Shown: positions 42,200-54,496 of the stretch, piece by piece
How the letters are laid out: every line of letters starts with the position of its first letter
Numbering within the stretch: the stretch's first letter is position 1
Origin: Proteles cristata cristata
Lineage: Eukaryota; Chordata; Mammalia; Carnivora; Hyaenidae
Assembly: GCA_017311185.1 (NCBI GenBank)
Contig: JAESUZ010000346.1
Coordinates: 1,116,001-1,180,000, forward strand
DNA: 64,000 bases
Direction: 5' to 3'
Notes under the pieces: model-generated
The model's database searches: none
Seen by the model: only the letters and a program-made list of their open reading frames with translations
Told to the model about the DNA's origin: nothing
Translations under genes and position numbers: made by a program

Positions 42200-44095
42200 A
42201 AACACAACCCACCAAAATTAACATCTAAAGAAACAAAAAATTTGAAGAGGGCTACAGTTTAAAAAAAAAAAAAAGTATTAAAAACTCCCAAGCCCAGACG
42301 GCTTCACTAGAGTGAATTTTTCTTAACATTTAAAGAAACAACTACAATCTTACATTTAAAGAAACAATCTTTAAACTATAATCTTAACAACAAACCCTTC
42401 AGGAGGACTGAAATGAAAGGGAATCCTTTCCAACTCTTTCCATGAGACCTGCATAAACCTGACAACAAAATCTGACAAGGACATTATGGTAAAGTAAAAT
42501 TACAGACCTGTCTCTCAAACCAAAAATACTAATCAAGATGTTAGTAAGCTGAATCCAGGAATATATAAAAAGGAGAATGCATCACGACTAGCTGCAGTTT
42601 ATCACAGGAATGCAAGGACGGCTTAACGTTCAAAAGTAAACTGATTTAGGGGGCGCCTGGGTGGCTCAGTCAGTTGAGCATCCGACCCTTGATTTTGGCT
42701 CAGGTCACTATCCCAGGGACGTGGGATCAAGCCACACATCAGACTCCGCAATGAGCATGGAGTCTGCCTAAGATTCTCTCTCCCTCTGCTCCTCCCCAGC
42801 TCACACATGAGCAAAAGCGTGCACACACTCTTTCTAAAAAAAAAAAAGTCAACTGATTTATCAATTTTTAGTATAAAGCTGCAACACATAAGATAGTGTG
42901 AGTAATGGCACAAGAAAAGACAATGCAACAGAACGGGCTATGGAATCAGACCCAAACATGTAAGGGTCATTTAATTAACGGCAAAGCAATACTGTCGTGT
43001 AGTACAGAAAGATGGTCTTTTCAAATAACAATTGGGTTAACTGTGTGTCCAGATGGGAAAGTGAGTCTTGACTCCTTGAGTCATACACAAAAATCAAAGC
43101 CAGTTGGACCGTAGTTCTAAATGTGCAAAGTAAAACAATAAAGTCTTCAGAAAACAACTCAAGAGAACACCTTCATGTCCTTGGAGTAAGCAAAGATTTC
43201 GTAGACAAGATGCTAAAATCACTAATCATAAAGAAAAAAAAAAGGACATAGTGAACTACATCAAAAAGTAGACTGTTTATGATCTGATCTGATTAAAAGC
43301 GAAAAGGCCAGCCAGGGTAGGAGACACAGAAACAATTCCTACATGCTGGTAAGGAAGAGGCAGACAAGCAAATGGTGAGTGGGCAGAGGACTTCCCGGCA
43401 CAGGATATCTCCTGGTCAATAATCTTCACAAGCAATCAGAGGGATGCAAAGCAAGCCACAATGAGCTGCTACTACCACACCCATCAGAACAGCCAAAATG
43501 AAGACACAGGGTATCAAGCGTGGGAAAGGATGTAGAGCTTAGAGAACTTTCACACAAGGCTGGCAGAACACTGTAAATTGAAAGTATCTGCTCTGAATAT
43601 ACGCACAGACTATAACCCAAATAATTCCAGTCTCTGTGAACACCGACTGACATATACACATATTCACCAAAAGACACGCGAAAGAACTGCACTACTCCTC
43701 ACAGGCAGAACTGAAAACAAATGCCCATCAACAAGACAACAGACAAGTAAATATGGACGCATTCATATGACAGAATACCACGAGTCTCACACACACGAGA
43801 TGTTAAGTGAAGCAACCCAACACAAAATCATACCATATAACTTCCACTACGTAAACTTGGAAATAAGGAAAAGTCAGTACGGTGTTTACTTTTTTTTTTC
43901 CCTTGGCCAGGGGACAGGGGTGTAATTGCCTGCGACGGGCACTGAGAGGAGCCTGTAAAACACTGGTCATATCTGCTCTTGATCCAGGCACCAGCTACGG
44001 GCGTGTTCACTCTGTGTATCCTTGTGATTTAGGTACTTTCCTGTTTATCGGTTGAAACTGATTTCACTTAAAGTTTATTTTAAAAGAGAAGTAAA
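42200..44095 (+). repeat. Old L1 with decayed ORF2 and 3' UTR
   Basis: It begins in the reverse-transcriptase part of ORF2 (CCCAGACGGCTTCACTAGAG; later TTATCACAGGAATGCAAGGA) and continues through ORF2 C-terminal and 3' UTR-like sequence (GCCCATCAACAAGACAACAG, TGTTAAGTGAAGCAAC). Many stops and frameshifts make it inactive. A CAN SINE sits inside at 42649-42843. Confidence 0.8.
42649..42843 (+). repeat. CAN SINE inserted into L1, 17-bp TSD
   Basis: AAAAGTAAACTGATTTA (42632-42648) and AAAAGTCAACTGATTTA (42844-42860) differ once. The body is of the older subfamily (CTTGATTTTGGCTCAGG). It dates after the L1. Confidence 0.95.
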
Positions 44096-44174
44096 CAATC
44101 CTTAATACAATACGTAAAAATCCTCCATGTACCATGGTACCTATGAAATACCAAAAGTTCCCACAGTAAGAGGG

Positions 44175-44350
44175 AAGAGAGAAGATTTACCTTTTATGGA
44201 ACATTAAATTCTATCATCTAATTTAATCCTCAAAACAGCCCTGAAGCTACGGTCATTTCCATTTTACCAGGGATACGAAATAACTTACGCCATAAATGGG
44301 AAAGGTGGAATTCTACTTGAGTTCTGACTCTCAACTTAATTCTACAACAT
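44175..44350 (+). repeat. MIR SINE fossil
   Basis: TCATCTAATTTAATCCTCAA, AACAGCCCTGAAGCTACGGT and TCCATTTTACCAGGGATACG follow the MIR core. Confidence 0.7.
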
Positions 44351-45639
44351 ACAATACACGATGATCTCAAAGGAGGGGTCTACTAACACCGATCTGCCAG
44401 TCAAAATAAGCTGGATATGGCCCCTTTGATCTCCCCAGGGGGCTGAAAAACGATTAAATGCAATTTTAAAATAACAGAAGCAAACTGAATGTTTCATTTT
44501 CAGCTGAACACATTTAAGTAAAACTACTACTTTAATTTTAAAGCCTTTGGCAACTGAAATCAGCCCTGTCCACTGCCATTTCTTCTTGGCCTTTCTAGCC
44601 TAGGAACACACGTGCTCAATAAACACACAATAACTGACTGTATACCCCGCCATTTCTTCTAGAATCTTTGTTCCATTCAACTAATGACTAAACATGATTC
44701 GCTACCTGATACAAATACTATGGAACGACTTCTCTAGTGAAGTGAAAAGTACTAGCTTAAAAGAGATGACGATCATAAAGGGGGTCCAGATATGGTGAAA
44801 TATACTAGATAAATTAACAGTACCGAAACTACAACATACTGTGTGATTTGTGTCTTCACTTGATACAGACAACACAAGTAAGCATTTTACCCGAGCACCT
44901 GCTGCAGACACAAACAATACAGGTTTCGTACACTACGTGCGTGCTTATCACGTGTGTATATGTGTGCGTGTTATCGGTATGTGCTTGTGCACATGCTTTA
45001 AAGAAAAGGCTTTTAAAAAAAATTGTTCCTTTCCCTATTCTTGGTCGAAGTACACACCCAACTCACAAGTAAAACAAACTTCCCAGAATTCTCTTTTCCT
45101 AATGTTCGCCAACACAAAAGCTAGGTGTTTACAATGACTGGGTGTCAAAACAATGTTTTCCTTCAGAACTGCATCATAGGTCAGTGGAAATTTTTTATAA
45201 ACATATCCCCAAAGGGAAGTACTATTTTGCAATGCCTTATTTCCCATGTTTTATCGAAGAAGGGCTGAAAACTAAGGGTATATATTGATAAGCAAAAAAG
45301 AATTATTCCTTTGAAGGCGCTGTGTTCAGACAAGAAATTACAGCTTTTGCCTTTCCTCGGGTTCAATTTACCTCCTGCATTCAAATGCCTAACTTAGGTG
45401 TCTTTTGAGTTTGTTTTTTTAAATCTTTTTTTCACATATTCTTATCAACAAAATTCTGCCTTTCCCTTAAAACACTCAAAATTATGTTTGGTCTAAGATT
45501 GATAAATGACTTGACTTTATTATATGCAGAAGGTACATCTAAAGATTTAGAAGTTCAAGATTCTCCCTTTTTAATGCTTAGCTATACAAGACTGTTAGAA
45601 AAACTAGGTGCTCTCAGAATAGTAATAAACACAAAAGAA
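44351..45639. other. Intron 1 stretch: nothing recognised
   Basis: Includes a short GT/TG-rich patch near 44935-45000. No gene signal. Confidence 0.4.
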
Positions 45640-45860
45640 GGGGCGCCAGGGTGGCTCCGTTGGTTAAGCGTCCAACTTCGGCTCAGGTCATGATCTCACG
45701 GCTCATGGGTTCGAGCCCCACGTCGGGCTCTCTGCTGAGAGCCAGCTCAGAGCCTGGAGCCTGCTTCAGATTCTGTATCTCCCTCTCTCTCTGACCCTCC
45801 CCCACTCATGCTCTGTCTCTCAAAAATAAATAAATGTTCAAAAATATTTTTTAAAAACAC
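45640..45860 (+). repeat. CAN SINE, plus orientation
   Basis: Full-length: GGGGCGCCAGGGTGGCTCCG head to AATAAATAAATG tail. Confidence 0.95.
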
Positions 45861-46467
45861 ACAAAATACAAGTTTTTAAAATCAAAGTACCAGTAGACAC
45901 TTTTCTCATTAATAGTACCCAAGGCCTCCTGATGGGTTACTTGTTCCTCACCCTCCTGGCCAGGTAAAAGCCTTCAAACCGTGTTAGATTTTCTCCTCAC
46001 GAACCAACATTTACCAAGCTGTACTGGGAGCAGAGACAGATGATGAAAGGCCTCAACTCTCTGAGAGATTCTGCCATCCATTCAAGCCAAAATCTGGCTC
46101 TCTCTACTTTACAAGACAATTTCTCCAGGTGTTCATCCTACATCCCTGCTCAGAACCGCCCACGATTCCGTTGTCTCCTTCCACGCCCCCCCCATCACTG
46201 TAAACAACCCTTAATACTAAAAAAAAAAAAAAAAATGCGACCTCTATTCTCCATGCCCCACGTTTAGTCGAAATTCTCAGCTTGAAATGGAGGGGTCCCG
46301 GGGTTCTATGGGTGCCTAAAACATCACAGACTAGAAGATACTCAGGGACTTGTAAACATTCTCGTTTCACTAGTGAGAAAGTCAAAGTCTAGAAAAACCA
46401 AGGCGACCTGCCCTCACCACAAGGCTCGTTATTTAGAAGGAAAGTCAAGCTAGAACAGAGGTTTCTT

Positions 46468-46687
46468 TATTTATTTTTTTAATGTTTTATTTATTTCTAG
46501 GACAGAGAGAGAGACAGCGTGAGCAGGAGAGGGCCAGAGAGAGAGGGAGTCACAGACTGAAACAGGCTCCAGGCTCTGAGCTGGCAGTCAGCACAGAGCC
46601 CGACGCGGGGCTCGAACCCACGAACCGCAAGATCATGACCTAAGCGAAAGTCGGACGCTTAACCGACTAAGCCACCCAGGCGCCCCG
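46468..46687 (-). repeat. CAN SINE, minus orientation, perfect 16-bp TSD
   Basis: AGAACAGAGGTTTCTT is identical at 46452-46467 and 46688-46703. Confidence 0.98.
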
Positions 46688-47429
46688 AGAACAGAGGTTT
46701 CTTAACTGCACGTTATCCTGCTCTGTCCCTGTCCGTCCATCCATCATGTGGGGCCTGTGCCTCAATCATCCAGAATGTTGTCCCTGTTCCTTATTTAACC
46801 TGTGACTTGCATGTGTGTGCTGACATGGCCTAATCGAGCCTGTGCAGAAAGAATTCAGAAGGGACCCCTGCTCCTCCTACAATTTTATGTGAAATTATGA
46901 GTACATACATTTTTCTGGGAATAAGACTCACACCTTTCAGCAAATCCGTAGTCTCCCAAGAGTTTAGAACCACTGGCCTACACCAAGGATGTGTGACGGA
47001 TACATAAAGAGTTCGTGATGGTGCGAAATACAGATTCAAGGATAATGTATTTATTCGTGCATAACAGGAGAATCATGGTTATTCAGGGAAAGTCAGCGAC
47101 ACACCAGCACGGTTACACCTGATATCACTGTTATAGGGACCGAGTCAGACAGAGAGCAGAAACATATGATGCAGCGCAGACAATTCTCAGCAGAGACACC
47201 TGCCTATGCAATACGGCTCTCAAGCCCTCCTTTCCCTTTCATCTTCCATCATAAATGATTGGGACACACATCTCTATAGCATTAATGGGGGGATGGGATG
47301 GTGAATCATAATACAATCACATTAGGAACACAGCGAGATTTTCTCTAATACAGATAAAGGGAAAACAGTATCAGGCGAATGTTATCCATCAGGAGCTACA
47401 TGCCAGAAGAGGGCTGAGAGTTTCAGAAA

Positions 47430-47600
47430 CTCATTTTTCCCACACAACCTCAAGTAGGTGATTTTACAACCAGTTTACCAATGAGGAAGCTGACGCTCAG
47501 AAAGATGGCCGTACAGCCTATGTTCCTCGGCTACAACCCGGAGCGATCCGCATCTGAACCTTGGTCTCTCTGAGGTCAAAAACTGGATCTTACACATCCC
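47430..47600 (+). repeat. MIR SINE fossil
   Basis: CAGTTTACCAATGAGGAAGC, then TGACGCTCAGAAAGAT and ATCTGAACCTTGGTCTCTC, follow the MIR core. Confidence 0.7.
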
Positions 47601-47862
47601 TATAACGCCATAACAAAATATTAGTATTTAATTCTGCAAGGTGGATAAAGCTTAAAATACCACTGATCAGAGGTCCTCATGAGACGTGTAAGGGGAGAGG
47701 CCTTCAAATCTTTGGGTTTGGCAGGTTAATTCTGCTCTCCTGGGCTGTAACCAACAGGAAAGCACAAGTCCCAGAATCTCCGAGTATTAGAGAAGTCTCC
47801 AGCCTTTCTTTTCCCCTTCAAATAGGGTTATTGACCTAACTCCTTAGTCAAAGAAACTTCCA

Positions 47863-48078
47863 GGGGCGGCTGGAAGTGGGTTAATCGTCAGCCTTCGGCT
47901 CAGGTCATGATCTCACAGTCTGTGGGTTCGAGTCCCACGTCGGGCTCTGTGCTGACAGCCAGCTCAGAACGGGGATCTGGTTTCAGATTCTGTGTCTCCC
48001 TCTCTCTCTTTCCCTCCCCGACTTGTGCTCTGTCTCTCTCCTTCTCAAAAATAAATAAAACAAAACAAATTTTTTAAA
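47863..48078 (+). repeat. CAN SINE, plus orientation, damaged head
   Basis: GGGGCGGCTGGAAGTGGGTT replaces the normal head. The body from TCGGCTCAGGTCATGATCTC is intact. Flanks AAAGAAACTTCC and AAAGAAACTTTC suggest a TSD. Confidence 0.9.
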
Positions 48079-48091
48079 AAAAGAAACTTTC

Positions 48092-50289
48092 TACATCATT
48101 TCAATGATCAATTTTTAAACTGAGATCCTTCTCTCATTATCTGAGTTAAGTACATTATTTTTAAAATTCTTAACAGGCTTGCGGACATCTAATTCCCAGG
48201 CCATTTTCCAAACATGTTTTTTTTTAAATCGCTACTTTATTGCACATTGAGCTGTCAGCAAAAACAGCCACCGAGGACCACAGTCAGGCTGCCTCAACCA
48301 TGAGAATGCTGTCAATACCAGTACAACTCCCAATTTCTACAGCAAGTTTCTTCTAGGGGCTTCTTAACACTTCTCCTGGTCCACAGTGTTTCTCTGCACC
48401 TAATCATCTGTACATCACAAACGGAGGAGAATCAAAAATCGGACGGCATGATGCGTCCAAAACCAGAAGAATAACGATTGTTTTAAAAGCCTTAATATAC
48501 AAGCAAGATCACTCTCTGTGAATCTATCTTGCCTTCTAAGGACTACTCGAAAAGATTAAATATAAACATATCAACCCATCGGGCAAATCCGAGCACCTTC
48601 TCCGCCAGGCACACTACCCTCTCCACCTAACACAGCCAACACTTTTGATATCCGCACGGGCCTCAAAGGTGAGAACGCTTCGGCCAAAACGGACTTGTTT
48701 TCTCTCTTTCCAGTGAGTCTTCAGGACCTCCTCAGACATTTTCTTGCGGCATCTTCTCAGTCACTTTCATAAAACGTAAAGCAACCCTGTATATGTAAGA
48801 ATCCCAACAATTCATTGACGACTTCAGATGAACGGGAAAGCCGCTCTGTGCTCAGGATCCATGTTAACAAAGGCCTTTTCAGATGACCGGAGATTTAAAT
48901 TTCATCAGCCAGACCTCAGAAAGAATGCCTTTTCTCTCTGTGTTCATTCACTGAGTGGACACCACCGCGTAAGACAGGGGACCCACCCACGTTCCCCAAG
49001 GCTGGCAGAGAGAATCTGGAAGATCCTGACTGCCTACGCTGTCCGGAAGAGGGTTCCTTTGTGACTGGAGTGTGATTCAGCTTCGGTCAAAAGCCTGAAT
49101 GAGACCACTGATGTTTCGGGACAGCACCTGAGAGGTTAATGAACTAAACACTGACAAATCGAATTACAGACCGACGTGCACCTGCACTCCGGAAGCTTTC
49201 CTGCTCTGCCTGAGGCTTTTCTCCAGTTTCTCCGAAACGGCATGTGCGAAACGTTTCCCTAGCATCTCTGTAACGGAACACATCTTCTCCACATATTGTT
49301 AATGTCACCTTATGCAAGAGTCCAAACGAGTCTTCTTCGTACGAGACAGAAGTCTGCTTCTCCTGGTACGCTTCCCCTCATTAATCAATGCCAACTACAT
49401 AATTAGTTGTTTCCTCTTTTGCTTTGACTAATAAAAATCAAAACAAGACAAAACAAGTCTTTGGTCACGTGCAGATGCTGAGGCTGTCCTCGCCCTCGGC
49501 CTCTCACCCATAATTCCTTCCAGCCACCTCCACGCTCTACCCCTCAACCTTTTCCGCTGTTTTCGGTCTTCTCAAGCCTGTCCCTGAGCGTGAGGCCATC
49601 TCAAGTCCTTTCTCGACGTAGACACATAATAAAGCAATAAGCGGCGGTCTCTCCGCAGACTGTACTACTGCTGGAATCGCTTTTGCAGAAATGAGCTGTT
49701 AACTAAAAAGTCAGCCTCTATCATGCAAAGGATTTGGTGAACATCAAAGAATCAGAAGATAGGGAGCCAAAGATCCGCCTGGCGGGCTCAGGGGGCGGAC
49801 CACAAGAGAGAGAGGGCTGCTTCCTCAGATGATCACCCGCTTCGGCAAGTCAGGAAAAACGACCCCAAAGAAATTCGTGAAGAGCCAGTAGAACACGCAT
49901 CCGTCCGCTGGGGTTTGTGAAGGAGGTAAACCCCTGAAGGTTCGAAAGGCAGAACACAAGGTAAACAAGATAAACCCCTGGCTCGCACTTACTGTTTACA
50001 TGAATTAAACACAGATCTTCCCGGCTTCGTCCTCTCGCACCCACCCTCAGAGCACAACAGAGCCCCACGGTGAGTCAACTGAACTCACGCCTTTGAACAT
50101 GTACCTGCCACACAGTGATAGGAAGCAAGGTCATAAAATGAGTACATCCTGGGCCTCAAGGAGATTAAAGTCATCTATGAACAGAGGGGGATTATTGGTA
50201 GGGGGTGTAACTGCCTAGGGCAACCCTCAGAAAGCTCACGTTGAGCTATAATTCTGACTCCAGTGTTTTGATGGTCAAGAAACAGCCTG
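48092..50289. other. Intron 1 stretch: nothing recognised
   Basis: About 2.2 kb without a recognised SINE or exon. Confidence 0.4.
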
Positions 50290-50324
50290 ACCGGAAGGCA
50301 GGGCCTCAAGGAGATACTCGTACA

Positions 50325-50830
50325 CGTGTGTTCCCAGCAGCGTTAGTCACAAAGCCAAAAGGCAGATGCGACCCAAGCGTCCATCCATGAAAAACCAGAT
50401 AAACAAACTGTGGTATGTATATACATGTACACGGACTATGATTCAGCCTTAAAAATGGAGAGTCTGAGGGGCGCTGGGGGGCTCAGTTAAGCATCTCACT
50501 TTGGCTCAGGTCATGATCTCGTGGTTCATGAGTTCAAGACCCGTGGCAGGCTCTGTGCTGACAATATTGGATGATTCCACTCCGATGAGGTTCCCAAAAC
50601 AGTCAGATTCAGAGACAGAAGGGTGGCAGATGCCCAGGTCTGGGAGGGGGGTGCAATGGGGAGTTAGTGGGGAGAGTTCCAGGTGAAGGTGACGGAAAAG
50701 TTCTGATGATGGATGGTGGTAATGATTTCAAAACAACATGCATCTACTTAAGGCCACCAAACTACACACTTAAAATTGGTTAAAAAGGTAAATTCCGTTA
50801 TGCAGATTTTACAACAAAAAGGGAAAAAAA
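50325..50830 (+). repeat. Old L1 3' end interrupted by a SINE
   Basis: GACCCAAGCGTCCATCCATG and GACTATGATTCAGCCTTAAA, then after the SINE GGATGATTCCACTCCGATGA, ATGGATGGTGGTAATGATTT and ACACACTTAAAATTGGTTAA follow an L1ME-type 3' end. Confidence 0.75.
50469..50562 (+). repeat. 3'-truncated CAN SINE inside L1
   Basis: The GGGGCGCTGGGGGGCTCAGT head stops at GGCTCTGTGCTGACA, with no CT-rich part or A tail. A later deletion probably removed the rest with part of the L1. Confidence 0.88.
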
Positions 50831-50905
50831 TATGAATGAGTCGGATAATCAGGGGTCACCAGACTATTTAAGGTCAGAGTTTCATTCATTCAACGATTTA
50901 TTTTT

Positions 50906-51121
50906 TTTTAATGTTTAATGTTTATTCATTTTAGAGAGACAGCAAGAGACAGAGCACAAGCAGGGAAGGGGAAGAAAGAGAGGTTGACACAGAATCCGAA
51001 GCCGGCTCCAGGCTCTGAGTGGTCAGAACTGAGCCCAAAGCGGGGCTCGAACCCACAGACCGTGAGATCATAACCTCAGAAAAAGTCAGATGCTTAACCG
51101 ACTGAGCCACCCAGGCGCCCC
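50906..51121 (-). repeat. CAN SINE, minus orientation
   Basis: AATGTTTATTCATTTTAGAG runs to GAGCCACCCAGGCGCCCC. Full-length. Confidence 0.95.
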
Positions 51122-51149
51122 AGGATTCACCTGCGTCTTACGCAGGTTT

Positions 51150-51345
51150 TCTCCGAAAATCTGCCTGAAACAACAAGGCAGTGCGCTACACAGAGCCCAC
51201 ACGCAAGGGCTCTGAAATCAAACCAAGACTGACTTTTGACTGCCGCTTCTAGATTCCTAACTCAGGTCAATTAATCTGTCTTCGTCTCCTTGCACATAAA
51301 AGAAGGATGATACTGAGTCTGCCTGGGGGTCGCAGGGAAGACTGA
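51150..51345 (+). repeat. MIR fossil
   Basis: CTCAGGTCAATTAATCTGTC, TTCGTCTCCTTGCACATAAA and AGGATGATACTGAGTCTGCC resemble MIR. Confidence 0.5.
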
Positions 51346-52660
51346 ATGAGCATGTATACAAAAGCAACAAAACATCTTGGCAGAGAAAAAGGAGGCATTT
51401 TTTATTAATAAACGTGTCGTTTCTTTCCCTTGCCACAAGTAATGATCACAGGATATCAATCAGGTCACAAGTGAGAGAAGCTCTATGAAATACCTGATTT
51501 CTCAGATGAAACAAACATGTCACGTGTCAGATAGCGGCAGGGAAGAGTCTCGGCATCCTAAGAATCATTCCTAGAAGGCAGCACTACACCAAAAGAAATG
51601 CCAACTCTGTAACACCACAAAATCACTATCTAGTAAGAATCACGAGCCACATCAAAATAAAAGGTCTTCCAAAACAAAGACAAGAAAACAACCTTGCTGT
51701 ATCTGCTCAAAAACAAGAGTCACAGGCATAATACACAATAGACAGAAGTTAACCTCTGATGATGAGCTGATAGCATTAAATGAAATACCTACAGGAAAAG
51801 ATCTTTTCTCCCTGAATTAAATGGACTCCTACACCTTTTCTTAAAACAGCATGTTTATGACATGAATAAATCCATTAACCCATGTTGCCATTTAAATATT
51901 TATAGTGACCCTATTACTGGCAATCTTTACAGTATTTCTAATCTATAGAGTAAGTTTTATATGGCCTAAATGAAGTTCTGAATTATATGCACATGTGCAT
52001 ATACGTCTTATGTGTACAGTGTATATTCCATGTAATACACATGTGCCACAGGTAGCTAGGGCTTTAAAGACAACACTGCGAAATAAACTGATTATTCCGG
52101 AGCCTAGATATTAATAATACTCCCCCAAATACTAGTAGTACTAAAACTATTACTCCCTAGCAGTCTCATTCAGAATCCTGCACCATCATCCAATAAATTG
52201 TTGGAGCTCTTGGTTCAGGTGTGTATTCTTCTTGAGAAAATTTAATGTTTACATCAAGACATTTTCAATTTGGTGAACCCTCTATTAGAGCACATTAAAA
52301 TATATATATATATATGTACTTTCCAAGTTATTTAACTCCTAACTCCTGCCCTTTTCCATTCACTGAGTGCACTGCACTTGAAAAACAAGCAACAGAGGAC
52401 AACTGAAAAGTCGGGATTGTAAAGACTCAGAAAATTCAAAGCCAGAAGCTCCTCCACACCGCACAGACTTCAGTGATGAGTCCTTAATAAGATGAATCTC
52501 ATGAGAATCCTAAGAATGCTCGGACTTTTCCTATGGATCTGGAACGTGTTCCCCGCAAGAATGACTTTCTTCACAAACGCACAGACTTGAACCCTCAAGA
52601 CCAAAGGACTCCTTCTGGCTCATCCTCGTTGTTACAAACCTCCAGGCTATTAAAGATACA
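51346..52660. other. Intron 1, promoter-proximal part: nothing recognised
   Basis: AT-rich, with a small TA run at about 52302-52314. It grades into the CpG island. Confidence 0.4.
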
Positions 52661-53390
52661 TTACGCGGTGCGCTCGCCCGGCTGCGGGCAAAGCCTCCCG
52701 GGCAGCTCGGCTGTTCTAGACCATCCACCCAAATCGGACGCGCGAACCTGAAACAGACACCGACTGCCCAGGGATGACAAATCCTCAAGAAAGGCCCCTC
52801 CGCAGGGTTCCGGCGTTCTGGCAACGAAAACATCAGAGGGGAGGGGCGGAAAGATGGCCCGGGCCACCAGCCCCGGGGGGGAGACCCAGATCTGGTCACC
52901 TGCCAATACACACCAACAATCAATGCCGGCCGGGCGGGACCCCAAGGCTCGTGCTTCCCGGCCGGCACCGACAGCCGGCCTTCCTGCCCTCCGAGCAGGC
53001 CCGGCACGGCCCCCAGGGTGCTCCCGGCCGCCGCCACGCGTCCGCACGGCTCCCGCGGGCGTAACCGGACCTGTCAAAGCCTGTTCCGCGCGGGGCCCGC
53101 GGGCGGCGCGCCGGCTCCGCGGCCCGACCGCCGCCGGCTCGACCGCACCGCGGCCCTCCAAGGCGCCGACCCCGGAGGGCGCCAGGAGGCCGGGCGGCGC
53201 GGGCCCGGTGGACGCCCGGCCCGCAGGCCGCGCCGCCCGGGAGCGGGCGAGGCCGCGCCATCTGGCCGCGCCGGCTGCCCCGCTCGGCGGGTCCGGGCCC
53301 CGGGCGCCCACGCGGGCGGCCTCCGCGCGCGGGCGGGCGCAGCCGCTCCCCGCCCCGCACACAAAGCGGCTCCGCGGGAGCCCGCCTCAC

Positions 53391-53426
53391 CTGCAGCACG
53401 GGGCGCCGCGGGCCTTCGAGAACCAT
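53391..53426 (-). promoter_or_regulatory. uORF3: MVLEGPRRPVLQ, closed at the exon 1/2 junction
   Basis: Twelve codons run exactly to the exon 1 donor. Exon 2 begins TGA, so splicing itself supplies the stop. The context is weak at -3 (C) with G at +4. Confidence 0.75.
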
Positions 53427-53449
53427 CGGACCCCGCTCCGGCGCGCGCG

Positions 53450-53500
53450 TCACAGCCCAGGCCTCCCGGTGCCGCCTGGCGCCGCCGCCGCCGCCGCCAT
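53450..53500 (-). promoter_or_regulatory. uORF2: MAAAAAAPGGTGRPGL-stop
   Basis: Sixteen codons in the strong context GAAATGG (G at -3, G at +4). It starts with six GCG alanine codons, a trinucleotide repeat. Confidence 0.8.
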
Positions 53501-53538
53501 TTCCTCCCGCTCGCCGTCGCCTCGTCCCCGCTGTCAGG

Positions 53539-53547
53539 TTACTCCAT
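53539..53547 (-). promoter_or_regulatory. uORF1: two-codon upstream ORF (Met-Glu-stop)
   Basis: ATG GAG TAA in exon 1, with G at +4 and T at -3. Confidence 0.75.
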
Positions 53548-53776
53548 TCACCTGGGCCTGGAGCAGCCTGCGCCGCGCCTCCGCCTCGACCCCTCCCGCC
53601 CGCGCCTGCGGAGACTGCGCAGAGCCCGGCTCGCCCGCAGCCCGCGCACGGCCCGCGGCAACGGCGCACCGCCGCTTGAAGAATCCCACCGGCGCCCGCG
53701 CCGCCCCCCCCCACTCCGCGCCCCCACGCTCCGCTCGGCCTCGCTCGCCCCGCGCCGGCATGAGAGCGAGCCTGTG

Positions 53777-53781
53777 ATTGG
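53777..53781 (-). promoter_or_regulatory. CCAAT box
   Basis: ATTGG on the plus strand, CCAAT on the gene strand, inside the CpG island just upstream of exon 1. Confidence 0.55.
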
Positions 53782-54496
53782 ACAGAGCGCGGCGGTGAAA
53801 GGTTAATCGCGGCCCCGCAGCCATTCAGGAGCCGGGAGACAGCGGACGCGGGAGGCGGAAGCCAGGCGGCGTTGGCGGCCCAGCGTCGGGAGTGGACTGG
53901 CGAGATCCGCCGCCTGCGGCCCGCGCGCCGAGGCTGCGAGCGCTCGCCGAGTTCGGCAGCACCTCCCGGCTCTCGGGACTCGTCCGCCTCCATTGTTGCC
54001 CCTCTGACACCCTCCGCCCCCTCCACGGGGCCCTTCCCCGCGGCCGTAATTGTTCTCCGGAGGCTCAGCCCTCCTCTGACCACCGTCTCCCCTTTTTAAA
54101 GGGCCTTCCCACTCGCCCGCTTGTCCCCCGCGGTGGTGGTGCGGGGGCCCTCCGCATTTGGGGAGACAACAGACCCCGCCCCCGCCCGGGAATAGGGATA
54201 CCCGGACAATGGGACGGAGACGGGGGGGGGGAGGGGGGACACTTATGTAAATTGCTCATCTGCATAGGTCGCAGCCCTCTGCCTCGTGGCTGTGAATTAA
54301 AGTGTACGTGGAGGTCCAGTAAGAGATGGGCTTAAAGAGAATCCTGTTAATTCATCCCAAAATGGAGACATCTCTTCCAGAGGACTCCAGGGCTAGGCTG
54401 GTGTACTGCAGACGAGAAGGGGTAACAGAGACCATGCTTTGAATCTTACGCGTTAGCACCGAGCACCTACTAGGTGTTCGATAGATAGTGTGCTGT

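Larger units (their letters stand above)
53391..53720 (-). other. DICER1: DICER1 exon 1 (non-coding 5' UTR); 5' end approximate
   Basis: The 3' boundary is the strong donor CTGCAG|GTGAGG (exon ends at 53391). The sequence before it matches the layout I remember for the human DICER1 leader (GTAACCTGACAGCGGGGACG; ATGGTTCTCGAAGGCCC). The transcription start cannot be read directly and is placed from the CCAAT motif at 53777-53781. The exon carries three upstream ATGs. Confidence 0.75.
52660..54235. promoter_or_regulatory. DICER1: CpG island: DICER1 promoter, probably bidirectional
   Basis: A very GC- and CpG-dense region covering exon 1 and its surroundings, in sharp contrast to the AT-rich flanks. 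There is no TATA box at a convincing position. CCAAT occurs on the minus strand at 53777-53781, suggesting initiation around 53.68-53.72 kb. GC-box-like CCGCCC/GGGCGG strings are frequent. In other mammals a divergent lncRNA starts here on the opposite strand. I cannot define it from sequence alone. Confidence 0.85.

Noticed and set aside
42200..44095. Possible reverse-transcriptase gene
   Set aside because: The L1 ORF2 similarity is broken by stops, frameshifts and a SINE insertion, so it is a dead LINE fragment. The same applies to 59720-61590.
52661..54083. Long open frames on both strands (up to 387 codons) in the GC-rich region
   Set aside because: CpG islands lack stop codons by composition. 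The frames overlap on both strands, have Arg/Pro/Ala/Gly-only composition, match no family and overlap the known DICER1 non-coding leader.
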